Shown here piece by piece: positions 53,052 to 61,207 of a stretch of DNA of 64,000 bases (positions within the stretch are counted from its first letter, which is position 1; every line of letters begins with the position of its first letter). A model generated the notes under the pieces. It was not told where the DNA came from. It saw only the letters and a list, made by a program, of their open reading frames with translations, and searched no databases. This DNA is from Aliiroseovarius sp. PrR006 (lineage in GTDB: Bacteria; Pseudomonadota; Alphaproteobacteria; Rhodobacterales; Rhodobacteraceae), in contig NZ_JAAGOY010000007.1 in NCBI RefSeq assembly GCF_010500215.1, positions 248,001-312,000 of the forward strand, given 5' to 3'. A program made the position numbers and the translations under genes.

Positions 53052-53914
53052 CTTGGCCCTCCGATCCCGTTCCACAACCACAAGAGCGCCGCGCTTGCCG
53101 GATCTTGCGTGTGATAACTGTGAAACCGCCAGCCCGCACGTTTTGCGATCTCGGAAAGCTCGGCTTTGCGCTGCGCCAATCGGTCCAGATACCGGTCTCG
53201 CAAATCTCCTGCTTCACGCGTGTCATGGCTGAGCGCGCCACCCACATCCTGAAACAGCACGCGACCGTGAAAAGGGAACGCCTCTTCCATCGGGTCGAGT
53301 ACTTGGAACAGGACGCCCCGCTGACCCCGGCCCTGCGCGGCGTGTAGGAAGTCGCGGGTGGCATCAAGCGACCCTAAGAAATCCGAAAACACCATCTGCC
53401 GCGCGCGGGGTACTGCAAAGGCATGTTTCAAGGGCGCATCTGCCAGCAATATTTGATCCGCCATGCGCGACAGGGTCAGTTGCCCACGCCCCGGTGCAAG
53501 CGCGTTGCCCAGAAGACCAACACGTTCTCCGCCGCTCAGCAGCAAGGACGCCAAAGCAAGAGCGATGATCTGTGCCTGTTCACGTTTTTCAGGTAGCTTC
53601 GGGTCGGACGAAAACGCCAGAGACGCGGACGGGTCCACCCAGATTTGAACCGAATGCGCCGCTTGCCATTCCTTTTCCTGAACATAGTGTCGGTCGGAGC
53701 GCGCCGAACGACGCCAATCAATCCGGTGTGACGGATCCCCCGGCTGCGCACGGCGATATTGCCAGAAGGCCTCACCCTGCCCGGATTGTCTCCGTCCATG
53801 CTCTCCTAACTCGACGGACTGGGCTAAGTGCTGCGCCGCCACCAGAAGGGGCGGAAGGCGCGCCGCCAAAGCCTCGGCACGGGACCGAAGCTGGATAGGG
53901 GCGCTGTCGGGCAT
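53048..53914 (-). CDS. DUF58 protein
   Basis: A 288-residue protein with the DUF58 signature GRRQSGQGEAFWQYRRAQPG followed by DPSHRIDWRRSARSDR. It probably acts with MoxR as a cofactor or chaperone partner. The start is ATG 53914, which shares its A with the MoxR stop (TGATG), and its own stop overlaps the next gene (GTGA). No membrane helix is visible, so it is likely cytoplasmic and recruited by its partners. Confidence 0.88.
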   Translation of the reverse strand: MPDSAPIQLRSRAEALAARLPPLLVAAQHLAQSVELGEHGRRQSGQGEAFWQYRRAQPGDPSHRIDWRRSARSDRHYVQEKEWQAAHSVQIWVDPSASLAFSSDPKLPEKREQAQIIALALASLLLSGGERVGLLGNALAPGRGQLTLSRMADQILLADAPLKHAFAVPRARQMVFSDFLGSLDATRDFLHAAQGRGQRGVLFQVLDPMEEAFPFHGRVLFQDVGGALSHDTREAGDLRDRYLDRLAQRKAELSEIAKRAGWRFHSYHTQDPASAALLWLWNGIGGPR

Positions 53915-54918
53915 CACGCGGCGACCTCGGCTTGCAGCACAGAGGCCACCGTTTGTCCAATCACGTCGGACAGAACCAGCCCCTCGGCCCGCGCGGCATA
54001 ACCCAAGGCCATCCGATGGCTAAGCACCGGCGCCGCCAGCGCGTGAATGTCGTCGATCCCGGGTGCCAAGCGCCCATCCAAGAGCGCCCGCGCCCGCGCC
54101 AGCAACATCAAGGCCTGCGTGGCGCGTGGCCCCGGCCCCCAGCTGACATTGTCGCGCACGATCTGCGGCGCGCTGGGGTCGTCGGGACGACAGGCGCGGA
54201 CCAGATCCAAAATCGCCTCGACCACACTTTCGCCCACGGGCATCCGGCGCAGAAGCGTTTGCGCGGCGATCAGCTCGGCCCGGCTGAACACGGAAGAAAC
54301 GGTTGCATCCTCGGTCCCCGTGGTGGCCAGCAGGATATCTCGCTCTGCATCGCGATCCGGATAGTCCACATCAATCTGCACCAGAAAACGGTCCAACTGC
54401 GCCTCGGGCAGCGGATAGGTGCCCTCTTGCTCAAGCGGGTTTTGCGTCGCGAGCACGTGGAACACTTCACCAAGGTTATGGGTATGCCCCGCGACCGAGA
54501 CCTCGTGCTCCTGCATCGCCTGAAGCAGCGCGGATTGGGTGCGGGGGCTGGCGCGGTTGATCTCGTCTGCCAGCAAAAGCTCGCAGAATACCGGGCCTTT
54601 GATGAAGCGGAAGGATCGCGCACCCGTGTCGCTTTCTTCCAGAACCTCGGCCCCCAAAATGTCAGACGGCATCAAGTCCGGTGTGAACTGAATGCGCCCG
54701 TCATGCAGCCCCATGACCGTGCCAAGGGTTTCGACCAGCCGCGTTTTGCCCAGCCCCGGCAAGCCGATCAGCAACGCATGCCCACCCGCCAGAATGGCTG
54801 CAAGCGTCAGATCCACCACCTGATCCTGGCCCATGATCCGGCGGCCAACCATATGGCGCGCTTTGGTAAGTTTTGCGCCAAGGGCTTCAACATCGCTCAG
54901 AAGATCTTCGTTCTGCAT
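53914..54918 (-). CDS. MoxR-family AAA+ ATPase
   Basis: A 334-residue ATPase: Walker A GLPGLGKTRLV, Walker B LLADEINRASPRTQSALLQAM and sensor 1 ATQNPLEQEGTYPLPEAQLDRF region are clear. MoxR proteins act as chaperones in assembling metal or envelope complexes, usually with DUF58 and von Willebrand partners. It starts the minus-strand operon 53051-48196 and is divergent from the DUF1285 gene, 58 bases away. Confidence 0.93.
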   Translation of the reverse strand: MQNEDLLSDVEALGAKLTKARHMVGRRIMGQDQVVDLTLAAILAGGHALLIGLPGLGKTRLVETLGTVMGLHDGRIQFTPDLMPSDILGAEVLEESDTGARSFRFIKGPVFCELLLADEINRASPRTQSALLQAMQEHEVSVAGHTHNLGEVFHVLATQNPLEQEGTYPLPEAQLDRFLVQIDVDYPDRDAERDILLATTGTEDATVSSVFSRAELIAAQTLLRRMPVGESVVEAILDLVRACRPDDPSAPQIVRDNVSWGPGPRATQALMLLARARALLDGRLAPGIDDIHALAAPVLSHRMALGYAARAEGLVLSDVIGQTVASVLQAEVAA

Positions 54919-54976
54919 GGCAATTCCTTTGCGTGAATACTAAGTACATTAAAGGCCAGATTCAGATGGGGACCAA

Positions 54977-55579
54977 ATGACAAATTCGCCAAGCTCTGGA
55001 AAATCGGCGGAAATGCGGGCGTTTGACGCCGATGCCGTGTCGAAAGCAATTGGGGCTGAGGCCGGGAAAACCTTGCCTCCGGTGCACCTGTGGAACCCCG
55101 CCTATAGCGGCGAGATTGACATCCGCATCGCCCGCGACGGCACGTGGTTTCACGAAGGGGGCGAGATCCGGCGCGAAGGTCTGGTGCGGTTGTTCTCCTC
55201 GATCCTGAAGCGTGAAGGTGGGAAGTATTTCCTTGTCACCCCGGTCGAAAAATGGGGCATCACGATCGAAGATGCGCCTTTTGTAGCCACTGATATGGTC
55301 GTGACTGGCGAGGGTCGCGACCAGCGCCTGACCTTCTCGACCCATGTGGGCGACAGTGTGACCGCAGGCCCCGATCACCCCCTGAGGCTGGGTTGCACGT
55401 TCGAAACCCCCTGCCCCTATGTTGACGTGCGTGCCGGGCTTGAGGCCTTGATTGATCGCAAGACCTTCTATCGCCTGATCGATCTGGGCGTGGCCGAGGA
55501 GCACGAGGGAGCAAGCTGGTTTGGTGTCTGGTCGGACGGGCAATTCTTCCCACTGATCCCGACGGACGAGCTTGGGTGA
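54977..55579 (+). CDS. DUF1285 family protein
   Basis: A 200-residue cytoplasmic protein: LPPVHLWNPAYSGEIDIRI and FFPLIPTDELG are typical of DUF1285, and the middle is beta-rich. Function unknown. It commonly lies next to MoxR/DUF58 genes in alphaproteobacteria (recall). GGGGA lies upstream of the ATG. Confidence 0.83.
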   Translation: MTNSPSSGKSAEMRAFDADAVSKAIGAEAGKTLPPVHLWNPAYSGEIDIRIARDGTWFHEGGEIRREGLVRLFSSILKREGGKYFLVTPVEKWGITIEDAPFVATDMVVTGEGRDQRLTFSTHVGDSVTAGPDHPLRLGCTFETPCPYVDVRAGLEALIDRKTFYRLIDLGVAEEHEGASWFGVWSDGQFFPLIPTDELG

Positions 55580-55630
55580 CGGTCTGCGCATTTCGCTCGC
55601 CGCCCTGAGGCGCATAGGGTAGAAGGCCGC

Positions 55631-56746
55631 ATGAATACAGATGATCTCGAAATTTTCCTTGTTGCCCCGCCGGGTCTTGAGCCCGTCTTGGCGGACGAGG
55701 CCCGCGCCGCTGGCTTTCCCACTCCCGAAGTCAGCCCCGGCGGCGTCACCACACATGGCAACTGGTCCGAAATCTGGCGCGCAAACCTGACCTTGCGTGG
55801 TGCAACCCGTGTACTGGTCCGGCTGGGCGAGTTTCGGGCCTTCCACATGGCGCAGCTTGATAAACGCGCCCGCAAGTTTCCGTGGGCCGATGTGTTGCGC
55901 CCGGATACCCCCGTGCGGGTCGAGGCCGTCTGCAAGCGCTCGAAAATCTATCACCACAAAGGGGCCGCTCAACGGGTCGAACGTGCGATTTCGGAAACAC
56001 TTGGTGCACCGATCAGCAAGGACGCAGCAGTGGTCATCAAGGTGCGGATCGACGACAATCTTGTAACCATCAGCTTGGACAGCTCAGGCGAAAGCCTGCA
56101 CAAACGTGGCCACAAAACCGCGACGGGCAAAGCTCCGATGCGCGAGAACTTGGCCGCGTTGTTCTTGCGGGCCGCGGGCTTTGACGGAGAAGAACCCGTT
56201 TTGGACCCAATGTGCGGATCGGGTACTTTTCTGATCGAAGCGGCCGAGATGGCTGCGGGGCTTCTTCCCGGCCGTGACCGCAGTTTTGCCTTTGAAAAAC
56301 TTGCAAGTTTTAACGCTGAGGCCTTTCAAAGCTTGAAAGACGCAGATGCCCCGGCCATGCCCCAGAATGTTCGATTTTTCGGGTCCGACCGGAATGCCGG
56401 TGCAATTGCCAACAGCCGGAAAAACGCCGAAAGCGCGGGCGTCGCGGCAGTCTGTCAGTTTACCGAGGTGTCAATCAGTGACGTTTCCCGCCCCGACACG
56501 AAGCCGGGTCTGATCATCGTGAACCCGCCCTATGGCGGGCGGATCGGCAACAAGAAACTCCTCTTCGCGCTCTATGGCACGATGGGCAAAGTGTTTCAGG
56601 AGCGGTTCAAGGGGTGGCGCGTGGCCATCATCACCTCGGATGGTGGGTTAGCAAAAGCGACGGGCCTGCCGTTCCTGCCCCCCGGACCTCCGATCGATCA
56701 CGGGGGCACCAAAGTGAAGCTGTATCAAACGGCTCCACTTCCATGA
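55631..56746 (+). CDS. THUMP-domain RNA methyltransferase (RlmL/RlmK-like)
   Basis: A 371-residue SAM-dependent methyltransferase. The THUMP RNA-binding domain covers about 50-160, followed by SAM site LDPMCGSGTFLIEAAEMA and the catalytic motif IVNPPYGGRIG (NPPY). Such enzymes make m2G in 23S rRNA; the exact base is not fixed by sequence. It lies 51 bases after the DUF1285 gene and ends at a terminator. Confidence 0.9.
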   Translation: MNTDDLEIFLVAPPGLEPVLADEARAAGFPTPEVSPGGVTTHGNWSEIWRANLTLRGATRVLVRLGEFRAFHMAQLDKRARKFPWADVLRPDTPVRVEAVCKRSKIYHHKGAAQRVERAISETLGAPISKDAAVVIKVRIDDNLVTISLDSSGESLHKRGHKTATGKAPMRENLAALFLRAAGFDGEEPVLDPMCGSGTFLIEAAEMAAGLLPGRDRSFAFEKLASFNAEAFQSLKDADAPAMPQNVRFFGSDRNAGAIANSRKNAESAGVAAVCQFTEVSISDVSRPDTKPGLIIVNPPYGGRIGNKKLLFALYGTMGKVFQERFKGWRVAIITSDGGLAKATGLPFLPPGPPIDHGGTKVKLYQTAPLP

Positions 56747-56776
56747 AAAAAAGCCGGGCAAAAACCCGGCCTTTTC
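56745..56776. terminator. Bidirectional rho-independent terminator
   Basis: Stem GCCGGG/CCCGGC with a CAAAAA loop; seven A on the left and CTTTT on the right make it work for both convergent genes. The minus-strand side (substrate-binding protein) is stronger. Confidence 0.8.
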
Positions 56777-56794
56777 TGTTTTCTGAAAGCCTGT

Positions 56795-57571
56795 TTACTT
56801 CAGGCCCCACTTGGCAGCTGTGGCCTCGAAGAAGCCCTTTTCCTGCTTCAGCTTGATCCAACTGTTCACATAGTTGATCCAGACCTGATCGCCTTGCGGT
56901 AAAAGCATCGCAATCGGAGTCGGAGCGCGCGCAGCCTCGACCGGAATGGCCGTCACTTGCGGGAATTTCTGCGTCAGCGTCGCCCCTTCAATGTTCGAGG
57001 TAATGAACACATCCGCACGGCCCGATAGAACCTCTTGATAGCCACGCGCGGGCGCTTCAACGACCTTGATGTCCGCGTCCGGGAACCACTCTTTCACCAT
57101 GCCCTCAAACGAGGTGCCCAGCGTGGTCGCCACTTTCACCTCGGGCTTGTTGATCGACGCCCAGCCGCCAAAACCCGCCAGTTTATCAGACGTGGTAAAC
57201 GGCAAAATCTGGACCGAGATATACGGATCCGAATAACCAGCAACCTTCATCCGCGACGGCGAGATCGAGGCCGACCCCGTCATATGATAGTTCCCGGCCA
57301 CGATGCCGTTCACCAGCGTTTTCCAGTCAGTCGGCACAAACTCCAACTTGACCTCTAGGTCGTTCGCCAGTTCGGTCATGACGTCGATGTCATAGCCCTT
57401 GTAGCCTTCAGTCGCCGGATCGCGCACCGACATGGGGTTCCAATCGCCCGTCGTCCCCACCTTTAGAACGCCGCCTGACAGGATCTCGTTCAATGCGGAT
57501 TGCGCCGTGGCGGCTCCGGTCAGTGTTGCCAAGGCCAGCAGCCCTGCTCCGAGAGTTCTCAAAAAGTTCAT
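56795..57571 (-). CDS. Polar amino acid ABC transporter substrate-binding protein
   Basis: A 258-residue periplasmic protein with a signal peptide (GLLALATLTGAATA). The fold is that of solute-binding family 3: KVGTTGDWNPMSVRD, then YDIDVMTELANDLEVK and GSASISPSRMKVAGYSDPY. It resembles cyclohexadienyl dehydratase PheC, which shares this fold, but divergence from an ABC ATPase/permease pair favours a transport role. AAGGA lies upstream of ATG 57571; GTG 57574 is not used. Confidence 0.82.
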   Translation of the reverse strand: MNFLRTLGAGLLALATLTGAATAQSALNEILSGGVLKVGTTGDWNPMSVRDPATEGYKGYDIDVMTELANDLEVKLEFVPTDWKTLVNGIVAGNYHMTGSASISPSRMKVAGYSDPYISVQILPFTTSDKLAGFGGWASINKPEVKVATTLGTSFEGMVKEWFPDADIKVVEAPARGYQEVLSGRADVFITSNIEGATLTQKFPQVTAIPVEAARAPTPIAMLLPQGDQVWINYVNSWIKLKQEKGFFEATAAKWGLK

Positions 57572-57689
57572 CACACGTTGTCCTTTTGGCGGTTATAAAT
57601 ATTCGTTTTCATCCATATAGATTACGTGATCGTATACGGAATGGATCACCGGTCACGATCAGTTGAACAAAAAACGGCGCGCGGAACAA

Positions 57690-58427
57690 GTGAAGAACAA
57701 AAAACAACCCAACACCGCCGTTCAGATGACAGGCGTTTCGAAGTGGTATGGTGACTTTCAGGTGCTGCGGGATATTTCGCTGACGGTCGAGGTTGGCGAG
57801 AAGCTGGTCATTTGCGGCCCGTCCGGGTCGGGGAAGTCGACGGTCGTGCGGTTGCTGGCCGGGTTAGAGGCTCATCAGGAAGGCGATATCCACCTACAAG
57901 GCGGAACGATGGATGCGCAGAGACCTGGCGACATTGGGATGGTTTTTCAAAGCTTCAATCTATTCCCGCACCTATCGGTTCTGGACAATCTAACGCTTGG
58001 CCCGGTGAAAGCGCTCGGCCTATCCCGGGCCGAGGCCGAGGAGCGCGCGTGCGCCTATCTTGACCGCGTACGCATCCCCGAACAGGCCGACAAACGCCCT
58101 GCGCAACTGTCGGGTGGACAGCAGCAACGGGTCGCGATCGCGCGGGCCTTGTGCATGGAACCCAAGCTGATGCTGTTTGACGAGCCGACCTCGGCGCTTG
58201 ATCCCGAGATGATTGCCGAAGTGCTAGAGGTCATGGAGGACTTGGCCGCCGACGGGATGACGATGATCTGTGTCACGCACGAAATGGGCTTTGCCCGGCG
58301 CGTAGCGGATCGGATCGCGTTTATGGACGCCGGCGAAATCGTTGAAATCGGCGCACCTGAACAGGCGTTCAAGGCCCCGAAATCTGAACGTTTCGCACTT
58401 TTCCTTGATAAGATCCTGAAACACTGA
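57690..58427 (+). CDS. Polar amino acid ABC transporter ATPase
   Basis: A 245-residue ATPase: Walker [11 protein letters not shown]-loop [10 protein letters not shown], signature LSGGQQQR and Walker [13 protein letters not shown]. The GTG at 57690 is chosen because it gives the usual short lead before [10 protein letters not shown]; a TTG at 57663 would add nine residues. The divergent gap with the binding-protein gene is 118 bases and should hold both promoters. The permease follows by 10 bases. Confidence 0.9.
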   Translation: MKNKKQPNTAVQMTGVSKWYGDFQVLRDISLTVEVGEKLVICGPSGSGKSTVVRLLAGLEAHQEGDIHLQGGTMDAQRPGDIGMVFQSFNLFPHLSVLDNLTLGPVKALGLSRAEAEERACAYLDRVRIPEQADKRPAQLSGGQQQRVAIARALCMEPKLMLFDEPTSALDPEMIAEVLEVMEDLAADGMTMICVTHEMGFARRVADRIAFMDAGEIVEIGAPEQAFKAPKSERFALFLDKILKH

Positions 58428-58437
58428 GGGGGCCGAT

Positions 58438-59205
58438 ATGACTTTTCGAACAATCGCCCTGCTGTCTTCGCTTTTGCTGCTGACCGCCTGTTCGGCCACA
58501 TCCGGCACATGGGGCTGGTATGTCATTGACCCCACAACAGACAATGGCTGGACCAACATCCGCTTCCTGATCCGGGGCTTCACCTCGACCATCCAGATCT
58601 CGGTTCTGGCGGCAGTGGCCTCGATCATCATCGGGCTTCTTGTCGCGCTTCCCGCCTTCGCACAAAACCGCTGGCTGCGTCTGCCCAATCGGATCTATGT
58701 CGAGTTCATCCGGGCGATCCCGCTTCTGCCGATGCTGTTCTGGGTCTTCTATGGTCTGCCCGTCGTGATGCGCGGGATGGGGATCAGCATCTCGATCGAT
58801 CCGTTCTGGGGTGCAGTGATCACACTGGCCCTGTCCGACAGCGCCTTCACGGCTGAAATCTTCCGCGCGGGCATCCAAGCTGTTCCGCGTGGGCAAGCTG
58901 AAGCCGCCCAGACCATCGGGCTAAGCCGTGCCAAGGCGATGCGATACGTCATCCTGCCGCAAGCGGTGCGCCGCATCCTGCCGCCGCTGGCGAACCAGTT
59001 CATCTATATCGTGAAAATGTCGGCCTTTGCGTCCGTCATCGGGATGCAGGAACTGACCCGGCGCGCGAACGAGCTGGTGGTGACCGAATACCGCCCGCTT
59101 GAGATCTACACGTTGTTGATCCTAGAGTATCTGGTGCTGGTCCTGATCATCTCGGCTGGCGTACGCTGGCTGGAACGGCGCATGGGGGCGGGCGAAAGCC
59201 GCTAA
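58438..59205 (+). CDS. Polar amino acid ABC transporter permease
   Basis: A 255-residue permease of the HisMQ type with about five helices; the ABC-contact region is GQAEAAQTIGLSRAKAMRYV followed by LPQAVRRILPPLANQ. One permease suffices as a homodimer. Oddly, it begins TIALLSSLLLLTACSATSG, which looks like a lipoprotein signal with a LTAC lipobox before the first helix proper. The start ATG has AGGGGG upstream. It works with the ATPase and the divergent binding protein. Confidence 0.9.
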   Translation: MTFRTIALLSSLLLLTACSATSGTWGWYVIDPTTDNGWTNIRFLIRGFTSTIQISVLAAVASIIIGLLVALPAFAQNRWLRLPNRIYVEFIRAIPLLPMLFWVFYGLPVVMRGMGISISIDPFWGAVITLALSDSAFTAEIFRAGIQAVPRGQAEAAQTIGLSRAKAMRYVILPQAVRRILPPLANQFIYIVKMSAFASVIGMQELTRRANELVVTEYRPLEIYTLLILEYLVLVLIISAGVRWLERRMGAGESR

Positions 59206-59214
59206 CCTCCTGCG

Positions 59215-60630
59215 TTAATTCAAGTCTTCCAGCAACCGCTTGTGCTTCTTAGCTTCGGCGATCGCGCCTCCCAGCGTTTCGATTCCCTTGGAATGCAGCA
59301 TGGCGAGCATCTTGCACAGCACTTCGGCGGTGGCCTGGGCATCGCCCAAAGCGGTGTGGCGCAGCTCGGGCGGGATCACCACGCCCAGACGGTCGCACAG
59401 CGCGTCCAGCGTGTGCACCTCGGTCGTGCCGTAGAGGACAGCTGACAGCAGCACGGTATCCAGAATGGGATGGGTCCATTCAACCCCGCAATCATCCGCG
59501 TGACGGCGTAGGAACGCCATGTCGAACGGCGCATTGTGGGCCACCAGAACTGCACCGCGCGCGAAGTCATGGAAGCTTTTCCCAGCCTCGCGAATGGTCG
59601 GTTTCCCGGCCACCATCAAATCAGACACATGGTGCACCTTGGTCGAGGCCAGCGGGATCGGCATTTCTGGATCGACAAGTTGATCGACCACCTCGCCGGG
59701 AACGATCTTTTCGTTCACCACCCGCACGGCACCGATTTGCACGATCTCGTCCTTGTGCGGCAGAAGTCCCGTGGTTTCCGTGTCGAACACCACATAAGTC
59801 AGGTCGCGCAGCTGCATTTCCATCAGATCGTCGGTGGCCTGCCCTTCCATCAGGTCGAAGTCAAACACGACCGGGCGGCCTTCGTCCGGCGCAATGATGG
59901 CGTGGGCATCGTCAATCATCAGCAGATAACCTTCGCCCGGCGCAAGCGGCTTCAGACGCGCATCGAACTCAAGCCCGTTGGCGGCAGACAGGTCTGTAAA
60001 GCTCTGCTCCAATCCAGTCGAAATCATCTTCTTATAGGCTGCCATGAACGGGGATTTTTGGAAGTAGTCAAAGATCGAGGCATTCAGGCGCGCGGGACTG
60101 ACCTGCGACAGAACGGCGGCAGCCTGTTTGTCGTAAAGCACAATCTGGTGGGCTGGGTTGATCAACACCATGGCGACCGGAATTTCAGACAGCAGCGCCG
60201 TCAGGCGGGCTTTGTCGTCAGACAGGCGTTGGGTTTCCGCGGCGACGATGCTGGCCTGATCCATTGTCGATTTCATCAACTGCTCGGACACGGCTTCCGC
60301 TGCAGGGGCCAAGTCGCCCAGAAAACGGGCGCTATGCATGTCTACTTCGCCAGCGCCTGCATGGGCCTTGGATCTTAGCCCAGATGCCAGACGCTCGATG
60401 GGGCGTGCAACGTTCTCGTCAAAAAGGAACCACACGCCGGCAACCAATGCCAGTATGCCAAAACTGGACAAAACTCCCGCAAAGACAAACCCCGATGCCA
60501 CATCGTCAGGCGTAGCGCGACCAGCACCGACCAGAAGTGCGCCGATGACCAGCAGCACAGCGGCCAGCGCCAAGAAGGCAAAGAACAGGAATATCCGAAA
60601 GCGTAGCGACAGCTTTGTCAGAATTTGCAT
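59215..60630 (-). CDS. Membrane-anchored PAS-DnaQ exonuclease
   Basis: A 471-residue fusion. Two membrane helices (about 12-33 and 46-69) flank a short periplasmic loop, then a HAMP-like region (73-95), a PAS-like domain (about 145-240), and a DnaQ-type 3'-5' exonuclease (277-450). The exonuclease is intact: Asp283 and Glu285 in FDTETTG, Asp370 in HNAPFD, His425 and Asp430 in HTALGD (DEDDh). It thus looks like a sensor whose output is a nuclease. Starts in a TAATG overlap with the gene upstream. It is the last gene of the DUF294 cluster. Confidence 0.85.
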   Translation of the reverse strand: MQILTKLSLRFRIFLFFAFLALAAVLLVIGALLVGAGRATPDDVASGFVFAGVLSSFGILALVAGVWFLFDENVARPIERLASGLRSKAHAGAGEVDMHSARFLGDLAPAAEAVSEQLMKSTMDQASIVAAETQRLSDDKARLTALLSEIPVAMVLINPAHQIVLYDKQAAAVLSQVSPARLNASIFDYFQKSPFMAAYKKMISTGLEQSFTDLSAANGLEFDARLKPLAPGEGYLLMIDDAHAIIAPDEGRPVVFDFDLMEGQATDDLMEMQLRDLTYVVFDTETTGLLPHKDEIVQIGAVRVVNEKIVPGEVVDQLVDPEMPIPLASTKVHHVSDLMVAGKPTIREAGKSFHDFARGAVLVAHNAPFDMAFLRRHADDCGVEWTHPILDTVLLSAVLYGTTEVHTLDALCDRLGVVIPPELRHTALGDAQATAEVLCKMLAMLHSKGIETLGGAIAEAKKHKRLLEDLN

Positions 60631-61157
60631 TAAGACACCTCGAGTTTACAGATTGCCGTGACCAGCGGATCCCCCTCACCTGGCGCGAACCAATCGATGC
60701 CGCTGATCTCACCATTGGCATCAAACGACACGCCATCGATCAGCGGGGCACGTTTTCCCGCATCGCAGTCGGCGAGCATCACCATCTTTTCCGGCGCGGA
60801 CCAGCGGCCAAAGAAATAAACGTCAACAAGACGCATTGCTGGGTGTGCCTCGTGGGTGCGCAGGGACGGTTCATCCAAGGCGATGAACCGCTCGGTAAAG
60901 GGTGCCACGTAGGTCCACGGACGATAAATCGCTTTGTTTTCGACCGTTTGAATGACTTCCATACCCTCTGGAAGAGTCTCTTGCGTGCGGTCATACCAAG
61001 CATATTCGTTGGCAATCGTCGTAAGGATCATGGCAAGACCGGCACCCACAGGCATGGCCCATTTCGGCAACCGCCCGCCGCTGATCTTGTTCAGAAGCAG
61101 CACCACACCTGCACCTGCAAAGCCTGATACCAGTGTGGCGACCATCTCAAAGAACAT
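60630..61157 (-). CDS. Membrane protein of unknown function in the symporter cluster
   Basis: A 175-residue protein with two N-terminal membrane helices (MVATLVSGFAGAGVVLLL; WAMPVGAGLAMILTTIA) and a beta-rich soluble domain. Two cysteines occur late (LADCDAG and AICKLE). GGAAAC-type purines precede the start. The stop overlaps the exonuclease start. No family recognised; conserved placement suggests a partner of the exonuclease. Confidence 0.65.
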   Translation of the reverse strand: MFFEMVATLVSGFAGAGVVLLLNKISGGRLPKWAMPVGAGLAMILTTIANEYAWYDRTQETLPEGMEVIQTVENKAIYRPWTYVAPFTERFIALDEPSLRTHEAHPAMRLVDVYFFGRWSAPEKMVMLADCDAGKRAPLIDGVSFDANGEISGIDWFAPGEGDPLVTAICKLEVS

Positions 61158-61207
61158 TCGGTTTCCTCCCTACCCGTGTTGGCCTATTTCGGCCTGTTTG
61201 ACCTGCC

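Noticed and set aside
53932-54936. Plus-strand 334-codon frame opposite MoxR
   Set aside because: Shadow of the AAA+ gene, with no motif of its own.
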